Both the position numbers and the translations under genes were made by a program. Below, one piece after another: positions 45,752 through 57,004 of a DNA stretch of 64,000 nt. The notes below the pieces were generated by a model. It worked only from the letters and a program-made list of their open reading frames with translations, had not been told where the DNA came from and did no database searches. How positions within the stretch are numbered: the first letter of the stretch is position 1; each line of letters starts with the position of its first letter. This DNA comes from Halichondria panicea. Its lineage: Eukaryota; Porifera; Demospongiae; Suberitida; Halichondriidae. Location: positions 12,510,632 to 12,574,631 of the forward strand of contig NC_087377.1 of NCBI RefSeq assembly GCF_963675165.1, in the 5' to 3' direction.

Positions 45752-48560
45752 ATGACACTAATAGAGATAATAAAGCTCATTGGAGTTCTCCTGATTTGCT
45801 TTCTGGCTGGCTTCAGCACTGGTAAGACTGACTATTCAATTATAGATTTCCTTACATTGACACTGCATGTTTCATAAAGCACAATATTCAGTGAGTGTGG
45901 AGAGACCATGTCCAATGGAAACAGTCATTTTCACCTGCACTGCTCCTGGAGATTCCTTGAGATGGGTACCATCAGATGTTTCTGCTCCAATCACTATCCT
46001 CTCTACTGCTGATCTCAATGTGCCACAAGAAACGCAGCCAGGTTACACTTTGACACTGATTGCATTCAGTAGCACTACATTAACATCTACTCTGTCAAGA
46101 ATAGCAGAGAATGGGATCACAGTGTCCTGTGTGGGGTTTGATCCTACTTTAAATACTATAGGATCTGCAACAATCCAATTAGTTGGTGAGTTGCAGTTAG
46201 TGTCTCGTCTATTGTCTGTATACAATAAGTTACATAGATCCACCAGGACCCCTGTCCACCATCAGACACTCCACTCTGAGCAGCTCAGCCAATGCAGTCA
46301 ATGTATCTGTACAGTGGAACCCTCCTACTGAGACTGGTGGTAGAGATGACCTCACCTACACAGTGACCATCTCACCTCCGGCCCAGCTCTCCGCTATTGT
46401 CCTCACATCCACCTCTGTCACTGTGACTGCTCAATACAATGTGGACTACACTGTCAGTGTTGTGGCTACCAACTGTGCTGGGAACAGTACAGCAGCTGCC
46501 TACAATTTTAGAATCGGTTAGTCGAGTCGGACGTATATATAGTCTTTAAACAGCATACTATTAAAAAACACTGACTCCCTCTTGTGCAGGTGGCTGTCCT
46601 GTGTTGAATGGAGCGTTTGGACCAACCACCAGCAGATTGCCAGGATCTACAGTAACCATCCAGTGTGACGCTGGGTATGTGTCTGCTGTTACAATGGTGA
46701 CATGTGAGGATACACTGATGTGGAGTCCAGACCCCGATATTGAGTGTACATTGCAAACCACACCTTCTCCTATACCGTGTAAGTTTTGTTTGCATGTGCA
46801 TGTAGATGAAATTTAATTTTTGATCTTCTATAGTCCCTCCGATGAACTGCACAGCTCCACTATCCCTACCAAGGAATGGCACCATCAGTGATCATTCCAT
46901 ACCAGCTATTCCCGGTACACAAGTGACCTTCCAGTGTGACAATGGACTATTCCCTGAGGCCATAATGAATGTCACTTGTCTAGCTACAGGAGAGTGGGAC
47001 AAGATCCCAGGGGAGATCGTCTGCAGAAATGAGTCTAGTAAGTTTCCTGATTTATGGTTTAGTGTACTCAATTTATTGAGCTCAAAGTCGAATTACTAAA
47101 AATTCAAATGAGCGTATAAATATTTCATTTTTACATCAATCATATTCCTTGTACTCAGTTTCGTGTGTCCTGCCTGCCCCTCCACTCAATGGAGCTTTAC
47201 TCAACACCACATCTCAGAATACTAACCTAATGGAGGGCTCAGTTATTACCTTCCAATGTGATCCTGGGTTCTCACTGGTGGGTGCAACGACTGCCACTTG
47301 TAACAACTCTGGTCTCTGGGATCCTGACCTGGCTCTGTTGGAGTGTTGTACGTACGCATATGAGTAGTCATAAACTAGCTGGTACAACGATATACCGTAA
47401 ATGCGCGAAAATTTCAAGGCATGCACTTACAAATATACCAGAAACACTCCCAGGCCACGCCTTCAATCTTTGCACGTTATAGCAAATAAATTAGCAAAAA
47501 TTAAGCCCCTTGAAAATTTGGCACTGTACTGTATAGCTCAAAGTACATTTATATACAGTATAGACTCTTGCTATTCTGGCTCTCTGAAGTACGGTCACCT
47601 CGATATACCGGCCAGTTAGTTTGGCACAGATTGCACAAAACTCACCCTGAAACGCTGCCACTCGTTATATTCCGTATACTGGCTGCCCCTCACTAGGTTT
47701 TAATGTACGTTTATTACGGCCGGATATGATGTTTTGGGTGTGGTTTGGCAGATAAAATTGGATTACACTTAAATATAAGAGCAGAATGATTCACTATCTT
47801 CATTATCCTCGAGACAGACCCGCAAAATTAGTCATTAGATTCGAGGTAAGGTTGTTTTTAAGCCACAGCTATATTCTGAAATACAGCCACCTCGCTATTC
47901 CGGCCAATCTGCACTGTCCCAAGGGTGACCGGATTAACGAGAGTCTACTGCATAGCATTTACGATTTTTGATATTTACGGCACTTAATATTAAATTGATA
48001 TGATAGAGAGGTTAATCTTTTGTTCGGAGGTTATATTAGTGAGTAGTAAACTTCAGAGACGGAAAAAAAACACTGACTTCTCAGAAAAATTGACGAAAAT
48101 TAAATTTGACTCTTGAAAATTAACATGTTCATACAAAACTGACATAAATACCTCATACAACACAGTACTCTGATTGTGATAATTGCCTATAATTATCAAT
48201 TAGTGCTCTATTTGTTGTCCTAAGAATTATTGCCAATCCTTCACAGCTCTGACTGCTACCACCCTATCAACTGTTGTAACTGTTGCCATCGGTGTTACTA
48301 CTACTTTCATTGTGTCTACTCTATTTCTCGCTGGACTCCTAGTGATGTACTTGTTTATGCGTAAGAAGGCAGTGTACTTCACAAGAAAAATAGTATTATC
48401 TGTTGTAGAACCCACTAAACCAGTTGGTCCTGTTTATGAGGAGGTGTCACCCAAAAAGGATATTGAACTGAACACTAACCAGGCGTACGGACCAGTAGGA
48501 CCACCCAAAGAGGATATTGAACTACATACTAACCAGGCGTATGGACCATTAGGACTGTGA
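45752..48560 (+). CDS. Receptor 5 (type A): Ig-FN3-CCP x3-TM with doubled tail motif
   Basis: Seven exons: 45752-45821, 45880-46185, 46238-46516, 46590-46778, 46834-47037, 47159-47347 and 48247-48560, giving 516 residues with all junctions in phase 1. The signal peptide is MTLIEIIKLIGVLLICFLAG. One Ig-like, one FN3 and three CCP domains follow; CCP1 is shorter than in receptor 4 (the TNPM stretch is missing). The last exon holds the helix, MRKK and a tail with VYEEV. Uniquely, the NQAYGP segment occurs twice (DIELNTNQAYGPVG, then DIELHTNQAYGPLG), giving three tyrosines. The intron before the last exon is about 900 bases and contains a pogo-like element. Confidence 0.9.
47556..47953. mobile_element. 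pogo-like TIR element in receptor 5 intron
   Basis: The left end ACAGTATAGACTCTTGCTATTC and right end CCGGATTAACGAGAGTCTACTGCA are imperfect inverted repeats of the pogo/Tigger type. Internal GCCACCTCGCTATTCCGGCC and GTCACCTCGATATACCGGCC blocks suggest nested or doubled ends. There is no transposase. A single end of the same kind lies at about 53055-53090. Confidence 0.6.
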
Positions 48561-48953
48561 AACTTTGTGCTACTAACATTTATATCTAGCCAGTAAGTAT
48601 TACAATGTACCATATCATTATCAGGGTTTCATACAAAAGGCCGCGGGGGGGGGCGCCCTGGGATTTCCCACCCCCATGCAGCCAACCCCCCCCCGAAAAT
48701 TAATGATGTCATAAATAAAATCCTCAAAAATCCGGAGAAAATGATAGACTGAAAAAGACCTGTCAGTAGAATAGACTACTGCGCATATACGCGCTCTATT
48801 GCTGAATGAGCAAACTATAGGCCGTCGTGTTCTCGAGGCCAATAATATATCCATAGAGCACGAGCGTAAAAACGGTGCATTAACTGGTTTGTAGTTTGCA
48901 GCTTCTTGCAGCTACTAATACATGCAGCTATCGCTCTAGTATACAGAGCTAAC

Positions 48954-49117
48954 TACAGTGGCACCCTTCTATAACGGACACCTTTGGGGAACAATATTTG
49001 GGCCTTTATACAGAGGTGGCCTTTGTTGAGAGGTTATTTTGTACACAAACTGTTCATTTGGGACCTGGAGCAACTGGCCTTTATTCGGAGGTGGTTGTTA
49101 ACAGAGGTTCCACCGTA
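48954..49117. mobile_element. Short TIR element, CAGTGGCACCCTTCTATAACGG ends
   Basis: The left terminus CAGTGGCACCCTTCTATAAC and the right terminus GTTAACAGAGGTTCCACCGTA are inverted with mismatches, and the inside contains paired GGCCTTTATACAGAGGTGG-like blocks. A TA appears outside both ends. It is a probable non-autonomous Tc1/mariner-type element. Confidence 0.6.
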
Positions 49118-49682
49118 CTAAGTAAAATAGCAGCCTTCTAAGAACAGATTTTACTATTCCTGATTCTGAAGAGACTGCAATGGCCTTCAATGTAGTAGCT
49201 AGTAAGCAAAACTAGCCTTTACTCGAGAACAAAAGCCTTTGTTTGCAAGATAGCATTGCTAGAAGCTTATATAGAATCACTTAGCTGTACTTGCATGAGC
49301 ATTGCAGCAGTTGTATCTATTATAAAACTCTATGGCTTAAATGAATTATTTTGACCACCAACCGTGCTCTAACCCAGCCTACCCCAGCCGTGCTCTAACT
49401 ACCAAACCGTTCCAAAAATGCCAACCACAGAATAATAGAGCACGGTCTTGGTTACTACAGTTGTAGATCCTAGCATACTTTTTCGTTTGATCTATGTGCA
49501 AAACTACAATGGTGCAGCAGTTTTATAATTTTGTGACTTCTGTCTGCCCTCGAAAAAGTGAAATTTTGCACCTCATGAAAATTTCCCACTGTACGGTATT
49601 GAGCTGAGCCAAAAATTTACAATCTTGACAGCACACCTCAAAATAATTATCAGCACAGTCTATAGTCTGTACAGTGTCTCAC

Positions 49683-49798
49683 CATATAAGCCTTGGTGAC
49701 GCTGGTGAGAGCAGCAGCTGCCCCTTGTCTAACTGAGGGTATGCTGTCCTCAAGGTTAGCAAAATGAGAACAGTTCATCCATGCCATGCAGCCACAAT
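49683..49798 (-). pseudogene. Stray HEAT-repeat exon
   Basis: A 116-base minus-strand exon (CTCAG acceptor, GTGAGA donor) encoding MNCSHFANLEDSIPSVRQG and then AAAALTSVTKAYM. The D-x-x-P-S-V-R-x-x-A pattern is the classical HEAT-repeat core. The frame is open. Other probable exons of the same gene are scattered at 4.1, 30.0, 50.77 and 55.7-56.4 kb. Confidence 0.6.
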
Positions 49799-51225
49799 CT
49801 GAGGAGAGTGGGGGAACACCAACAGCCAGTCAGTCAGTACTAGCTCTATAATGAAGTACAGTACAATTGATCGGAGCACAAAATTAAACAATTTTATGCC
49901 CTCAACTAAAAGTTCCTGTTACGTTTGCGTTGCACGTTTTTATGGAGCCAGAAAAACGCAAACTGAACGGTAGCGTATTATTCATAAATGCAGCGTAATT
50001 ACGTATAATTATTGTTCTATGGAGAAATCGCTGAGGTAGCAATATTATTCTGTATGTAGCTAGCTAGTAACTTTACTAGTGTGTGTCCAGGGGCACATGG
50101 GTACATAAAAAGCAACGGGGAGACTGCAGAATTAACTCAATATATGCAAGGCTGGAAGAAGATGAGAAAGTTGGCAGTAAGGAATCTGCTCAATGTCCTA
50201 CTCAAACTATAATTATAACCTCCGAACAAAAGGAAAATCTCTCTATCATATCCGTAAATATCAATAAACATAATGGTAGTACAAAGGGTTTGAAAATGGT
50301 AAGCATCAGTCAACCAATAAACATAATCTGTACTAGGGTGGGTAGATTTGGTAAAGACTTCAGAATGGATAAGCAACTATCACTCTGATCCAAAACAAAC
50401 GATAAAGGCCCACTACACTAAAAACATTAAGTGAGTTAACATTAATTTTAGTGAGACAAAAATTAGCGACCACGTATAATCGATCACTGCTACCAGCGTT
50501 GTTAAGGACAACTACACACTCTTTTGCCTATCAAAATGTAGCTCTTTCTTAGCTCTATTTATGCTGGGAGTTTGATCAGCTGACTAACTGTCGTCATGTT
50601 ATAAGCGATAGTAGAGTGACTACCGAATTTCATTGAAGTCACTCAGTCACTACTCTATAATGAAATACCAGAGCTCAATGAAATACAATACATACAAACA
50701 AAGGGAATGAGTGTCGTAGTGTTTCTTATCGGGAATTAGAAGTTACTCTCACCGTTCGTCCCATGTATACAGTCTCTGACAATCCTTGTTCACCTTATAT
50801 ATGTGTGTCATGTTGTGTGTGCATGTGTGTGTGGGGGGGGGGGGGAGGGGGGTTGCTGAGCTGTAATGTGTAGACATGCATGCATGCATGAGCACTACTA
50901 AAAAAACAAGCACGACATGAGACCTAAAAAAAGAGGGTTTAGAGGATGTGCAAGCCACTTGATCTAGAGCACTGCATGCATGGCTCTGGGAGAGTAGATA
51001 CATGTATTACGTAATTATTGTGAAGATTGTGAGCAGGTATATTTCGAGGGTATAAGCTTTTGCGGAATGACCGGTTTTCGCGGATTTAATGTCCGTGGAA
51101 TAGCAGCCTTTTACAGCATGCATGCATGCGATATTAAATTCGTGGGCATATATAAATGTTTGCTTAATCAGCGAGAGAATAATTATACCCTTGATTAGTC
51201 TTATGTTCTATAATCTGTCTATATG
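49799..51225. other. Interval before receptor 6
   Basis: It contains a partial copy of the 28.5/30.3 kb duplicated segment (about 50298-50400), a stray minus-strand VNKDCQRLYTWDER block at about 50760-50805 also seen at 3.37 kb, and a G-rich microsatellite at 50812-50850. No complete gene is seen. Confidence 0.5.
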
Positions 51226-51232
51226 CGAAAAC

Positions 51233-51270
51233 AGGAAGTGTATTAATATGAATATAAAGGAAGTAAACAA
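51233..51270 (+). promoter_or_regulatory. Paired ETS-like sites upstream of receptor 6
   Basis: ACAGGAAGTGTATTAATATG and AAAGGAAGTAAACAATTG lie about 55-95 bases before the start codon at 51326. The order is the same as in receptors 5 and 7, but the spacing is shorter here. Confidence 0.45.
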
Positions 51271-51325
51271 TTGCAAAGGAGGTTGTCTAGTCAGCATCAC
51301 ATTAACCTTCTCACTGTCAATAGAG

Positions 51326-52726
51326 ATGACACTAATAGAGATAATAAAGCTCATTAGAGTTCTTCTGATTTGCTTTCTGGCTGGCTTTAGCACTGGTAAG
51401 ACTGGCTATTCAATTATTGATTTCCTTACATTGACACTGCATGTTTCATAAAGCCCAATATTCAGTGAGTGTGGATAGACCATGTCCAATGGAAACAGTC
51501 ACTTTTACCTGCACTGCTAATGGAGATATCTTGATATGGGACCTGCCTGGAAATCGTATCACTGTTCTCACCACCTCTGATCCACTAGTAATGCAGTCAG
51601 GCTACACTGTGACACTGATTGCATTTGATAACGATACATTAACTTCTACTCTATCAAGAACAGCAGAGAATGGGATCACTGTGTCCTGTTCCGAGATTGT
51701 GTCTACTCTAACCACTATAGGATCTTCAACAATCCGTTTGGTTGGTGAGGTCTTGTCCATTGTCCATTGTCTGTATGTGTAAAAAATGTATATATAGATC
51801 CACCAGGACCACCTTCTGCTGTAAGACATTTTATTTTGAGCAGCTCAGTCAATGAAGTCAGTGTATCTGTACAGTGGAACCCTCCTACTGAGACTGGTGG
51901 TAGAGATGACCCCACTTACACAGTGACCATCTCACCTCCGGCCCAGCTCTTTGCAACTGTCCTCACATCCACCTCTGTCACTGTGACTGCTCAATACAAT
52001 GTGGACTACACTGTCAGTGTTGTGGCTACCAACTGTGCTGGGAACAGTACAACTGCTGACTACAACTTTAGGATCGGTGAGTCGACATCGTTAAAACAGC
52101 AACTATATATATATACTGACTCCCTCTTGTGCAGGTGGCTGTCCTGCATTGACCAACCTCACGAATGGAGCATTTGGACCAGTCTTCAGCAGATTGCCTG
52201 GATCAACAGTAACCATCCAGTGTGATGCTGGGTATGTGTCTGTTGTTGCGATGGTGACATGTGAGGGTACACTGATGTGGAGTCCAGACCCTGAGGCTAT
52301 TGAGTGTACATCACTAATCACACCTACTCCCACAACTCGTTAGTTAAGCTTTTGGTATACATTAATTCTATTACACATGCAGCCCCTCCAATAAACTGCA
52401 CGGCTCCACTATCCCCACCACTTGAACCACCTACAGCTGCTCCTTGTAATTGTAATTGTGCCAGCCTATCTGATGGGAGTCGATTTGATGCAGCTGTCTC
52501 CATCAGTGTGGTTGTCACAGCAATTGTATTCATGATAATAGGATTATTTGTGGGACTCTTGATAATGTATTTGTTCATGCATAAGAAGAATGTGTACTCC
52601 CCGTCACCTAAAGAGCGAGCTAACGTAGGACCCACTGTACCAGCTGGTCCTGTTTATGAGGAGGTGTCACCCAAAGAGGAGATTGAACTAAATACTAACC
52701 AGGCGTATGGACCAGTAGGACTGTGA
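51326..52726 (+). CDS. Receptor 6 (type A): Ig-FN3-CCP-TM, CCP2 fused into the TM exon
   Basis: Five exons: 51326-51395, 51454-51744, 51798-52076, 52135-52338 and 52383-52726, giving 395 residues with phases consistent. Signal peptide, Ig-like, FN3 and one full CCP are present. The last exon opens with the start of a CCP2 exon (PPINCTAPLSPP) and runs without a break into the transmembrane exon (NCASLSDGSRFDAAVS). A deletion removed the rest of CCP2 and most of the intron. The old intron tail with its acceptor (CCACCTACAG|CT at 52432) is now coding and may still be used as an alternative phase-1 acceptor. The tail has VYEEV and NQAYGP, ending GPVGL. The CCP1 donor is GTTAGT. Confidence 0.87.
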
Positions 52727-53450
52727 AATTTCTGGTCATTTTCATCAACAGTTAATGTACATGCATGTAAACAATTAACACAATTAATATAGCACGTACT
52801 GCAACTGTTCATTATCAACAACTTAAGAACAATGTAAACAGAGTTGTTGGCATAAGTCATGTAGCTACGTAGCTGTTTCATTTTTCCTGGTCTGAAAGGA
52901 TTGCTTCAGCTGAAAATACGCACCTCGATTAAAGGCCATGTGTATATTCATACATGTACATGTGAAAGTGTCTTGTTAACAATAAATTATTCATAATCGA
53001 TTAATGACATCTGTTAATCCGGAAATTTCATACATTTGGATGGAGTCTGGTCCCGCTCAATTCCGATTAGCGAGGGTCTACTGTAATAATTTAAAAACAG
53101 CCTGTGCGCCTCTCCATGCACTCTCTATAATTATGCAGTAAACGATATTATATTGCCACCTCTAAAGCATTTAGATATAATAATATTAGGTGCCTTACAT
53201 GTGTAATAAATATATAGGTGTCGTACTAAGAGAGAGAATGAACAATATAAGAAGGCTAGGCTTGACAGACTATTTTATTTTATTTTAAGAGGAATATTTG
53301 GGTTCTATAATAACAGGTCTATAAGATGCATAATTTAAGTGTGTACACTGTATGGTGATGATAGTGTGTGTACACAACAAGCTGTTTAAACAAACTAGAC
53401 ACTTTCATGGACTGCTTTAACTGCTATTGAGACAGTGGTTGAAAAATAAA
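52727..53450. other. 3' UTR of receptor 6 and intergenic DNA
   Basis: It starts with the family 3' UTR (TCATCAACAGTTAATGTACA, GTTCATTATCAACAAC), then a pogo-like end at about 53055-53090. From 53338 comes the shared upstream block of receptor 7, with a single minisatellite unit and ACTAGACACTTTCATGGACT. Confidence 0.6.
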
Positions 53451-53453
53451 CTT

Positions 53454-53510
53454 GGAAGTGTATAAAAGAAGCTATAATTATGAATAAATTATCATAAAGG
53501 AAGTAAACAA
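53454..53510 (+). promoter_or_regulatory. Paired ETS-like sites upstream of receptor 7 pseudogene
   Basis: TTGGAAGTGTATAAAAGAAG and AAAGGAAGTAAACAATTAAT, about 55-100 bases upstream of the ATG at 53554. They are preserved although the gene is broken. Confidence 0.45.
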
Positions 53511-53553
53511 TTAATCACATTGAAACCTTCTCATTGTCAAGAAATAATTAGAG

Positions 53554-55530
53554 ATGACACTAATAGAGATAAAGCTCATCAGAGTTCTTCTGATTTGCTT
53601 TCTGGCTGGTTTCAGCACTGGTAAGACAGACTATTCAATTATAGATTTCCTTACATTGCTGCATGTTTCATAAAGCCCAACATTCAGTGAGTGTGGAGAG
53701 ACCATGTCCAATGGAAACAGTCACTTTCACCTGCACTGCTCCTGGAGATTCCATGAGATGGGTACCATCAGATGCAACTCCTATCACTATCATCTCTTCT
53801 CCCTCTGGTCTCAATGTACCCAATGTTGTATCAGGTTACACCATAACACTGGTTGCATTCAATGACACTACATTAACATCTACTCTGTCAAGAACAGCAG
53901 AGAATGGGATCACTGTGTCCTGTGTGGACCCACTGCCTACTCTAACTACTATAGGATCTTCAACGATCCGATTGGTTGGTGAGTTGCAGTTAGCTATAGT
54001 GTATCGTCCATTGTCTGACTAAGTTACATAGATCCACCAGGACCACCTTCCACCATCAGACACTCCATTCTAAGCAGCTCATCCAATGAAGCTAGTGTAT
54101 CTGTACAGTGGGACCCTCCTACTGAAACTGGTGGTAGAGATGACCTCACCTACACAGTGACCATCTCACTTCTGGCTCAGCTCTCTACTACTGTCCTCAC
54201 ATCCACCTCTCTACTACTGTCCTCACATCCACCTCTGTCACTGTGACTGCTCAATACAATGTGTACTACACTGTCAGTGTTGTGGCTACCAACTGTGTTG
54301 GGAACAGTACAACAGCTGAGTACAACTTTAGGATCGGTGAGTCGACATTGTCTTTAAACAGCACACTTCACTGACCCCCTCTAGTGCAGGCAACTGTCCT
54401 GTGTTGACCGACCCCATGAATGGAGTGTTTGGACCAACCACCAACAGTTTGCCAGGATCTACAGTAACCATCCAGTGTGACACTGGGTATATGTCTGCTG
54501 TTACGATGGTGACATGTGAGGGTACACTGATGTGGAGTCCAGACCCTGAGGCTATTGAGTGTACATCACTAATTATAACCACACCTACTCCTACAACTCG
54601 TGAGTTTAAGCTCTTGACTATATATTTACCTCGTGTGTGCATGCGCAGCGCACAGCAGAGGATAGAGTGATTGGTGTGTGTGTGTCGGTTTGTGTATGTG
54701 TGTATACACAACAATGAGCTGTTTGAGCGAACTAGACACTTTCATGGACTGCTTTAACTGCTCTACTTATATGCAGTTTAACTTGTAGGTAATCTTCGAA
54801 GATGACAAACTAATCAATCTAATCGTTGCTTTATAGATTCATTATCATATTATATTCCCCTAATGATAAAGTTGTTACGGTAAAAATTATTATATCTGTT
54901 TTGCTGCTGTGCGATGAAGCTCAACGCACGGGGTGAATGCTCTACTGAGCATCTTGTTAAATACTTCCAACAGTATGTTATTATTTACACAGCTGCTCCT
55001 CCAATAAACTGCAAGGCTCCACTATCCCCACCAAGGAATGGCACCATCAGTGATCATTCAGTACCAGCTTTTTCCGGTACACAAGTGAAATTCTAGTGTG
55101 ATGTTGGACTGTTCCCTGAGGGCATAATGACTTCCACCTGTCTAGCTACAGGAAAGTGGGACAAAAACCCAGTGGAGACAGTCTGCAGAGGCAAGTGTAT
55201 TCATTACTTAAGTAATCATGCTTTTATATACCTTGAACCACTTATACAGCTGTTTCTTACAATTGCGCCAGCCTAGATGGGAGTCGATTTGATGCAGCTG
55301 TCTCCATCAGCGTGGTTGTCACGGCAGTTCTATTCACCGTCATTGGATTGTTGATGGGACTTTTGATAATGTATTTGTTCATTCATAAAAAGAATGTGTA
55401 CTCCCCGTCAGCTAAAGAACGAGCTAACGTAAGACCCACTACACCAGCTGGTCCTGTTTATGAGGAGGTGTCACCCAAAGAGGAGATTGAACTGAATACT
55501 AACCAGGCGTATGGACCAGTAGGACTGTGA
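53554..55530 (+). pseudogene. Receptor 7 (type A), disabled: FN3 frameshift and CCP2 nonsense
   Basis: Exons can be traced at 53554-53620 (signal), 53676-53978 (Ig-like), 54032-54336 (FN3), 54390-54599 (CCP1), 54993-55190 (CCP2) and 55250-55530 (TM and tail). FN3 is 305 rather than 279 bases because CTCTACTACTGTCCTCACAT plus six bases is tandemly duplicated (54183-54208 and 54209-54234). This 26-base gain shifts the frame. CCP2 has TAG at 55094-55096 where the paralogues have the glutamine codon before a conserved cysteine. Splice sites, the GC donor after CCP2 and the tyrosine tail are intact, so inactivation is recent. Skipping both damaged exons would restore the frame because exons flanking them are phase 1. 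Confidence 0.85.
54640..54965 (+). repeat. Copy of receptor upstream DNA inside a receptor 7 intron
   Basis: The CCP1-CCP2 intron contains AGCTGTTTGAGCGAACTAGA, ACTTTCATGGACTGCTTTAA, GTAGGTAATCTTCGAAG and GAAGCTCAACGCACGGGGTG. These match 45320-45620 upstream of receptor 5 in the same order and orientation. This suggests non-allelic recombination between a 5' flank and an intron, and could place a promoter before CCP2-TM. Confidence 0.75.
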
Positions 55531-57004
55531 AACTTCTGGTACTTTCATCAATAGATGCATGTACATGTAACAATTACCATAATTTATATAGCTAGCACGT
55601 ACTGCAGCTGTTCATTATCAACAACTTAGAACAATGTAAACAGAGTTGTTGGCATAAGTCATGCAGCTACGTATATATCAAAGACTCACGTTGGATCGTG
55701 TTGTTCTATTCTCCCTCTGAAGATCATTCTCCCCAGCGGCTGATGGAGGAAGGTGAGACAGTCCACTCCAGCAGACTGTATACCAGGCATTGTCACTGCT
55801 CTGTGAGGGTGGAGGGGAGTACTTGTAATAAGTGGAGTATGCAGATCTCATTATCTTGAAATAGCTTTAAATGTAGAAAACAAGGACAGAGAAACATTGA
55901 ACACTCAAAGAAGTTAGATACATGTAGTCATGCACAGTATAATTACACAAAATTAATGAAAATGCTCTGTGGAATCTACTTCGAACGTTTCTTATACAGT
56001 GTCAGGAAACTTAGGTGATCTAGCTGGCTAAGAAATTTCAACCCAACCTATCGATAGTACAACATACATCACAACAGTAACTTTATAGACTTAGAGAGCA
56101 TCCGAGATCCAGAGGACGTCCGACATGTGTGCACAAATAATTAAAAGTGCTAGTGTATTTTTTGGATTACGCAATATGGCATCAATACACAGAACTTATA
56201 TAATTATACTGATTCGTGCACGCATGTCGGACCTCCTCTGGGGTCATACTGAATGACATAAAGAGTATCCTTTTATCAACCATCTCACCAGTTTGAGCAG
56301 TATCTCCAGGAGGTTTATGTGTTGAGGGTAGTATCTATGTCTGTGTTGTAGTGTCTCAGCACAGAGGGGGAGGAGGGAGGACACTCGGTCACCACACCCA
56401 CTCACACCACTCAGCTCTCCAAATAGGAGAATGAAACTGGAGGGGGGGTACAAGATTAGATTTAGTTAAAACTGCTATTACGTATAAATATTATACTTTG
56501 CAGTGCCTCTATTTACATCACAACACACAACACATTCATAAGCTCACTTGAGGATTCTCTTGTGTACACTGGCCCACATTTATCTACCACAACATCTACA
56601 AAAACACACACCCTTAAGGTATTCAATAGCATCTGGTTTTCACTCTGTTCTTTTGATTGTAGATCTATATGTTTTCTTTCACTTTGTTCTTTTCATTGTA
56701 TAATCAGGCTCAGCATGCAGTCAGCACTAATCAACCACAAAATTCATTTAAGAAATATGATTCTTAATACCAATCATTCTTGTGTGGTATAGCTATATAA
56801 ACTGGAATGGATCCATCTAACAGTATACTGTTTTGTTTTCAAGGGATGTATTTAATTTTCAGTCTCAGTCTCTAGTAAGTTCAGAATCTACTGAGTAATG
56901 TATGCTATATAGATCTATGCAGATATGGTGTGTTTAGCTATTGAACAAAGAGGGAAATTAGGCAAGTTTTTTATCACACATGCCGTTATGGTTTATTTTT
57001 GCAG
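55531..57004. other. Interval between receptors 7 and 8
   Basis: It starts with the family 3' UTR. A minus-strand block at about 55690-55798 encodes MPGIQSAGVDCLTFLHQPLG and may be another stray exon. A copy of exon A lies at 56289-56452. No signal-peptide exon for receptor 8 could be fixed; the region at 56840-56880 is hydrophobic in part but ends in a stop. Confidence 0.45.
56289..56452 (-). pseudogene. Stray exon A, second copy
   Basis: Minus-strand LFGELSGVSGCGDRVSSLLP and EILLKLV before a GTGAGA donor, matching 2973-3134 at most residues. It is surrounded by no complete gene. Confidence 0.45.
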
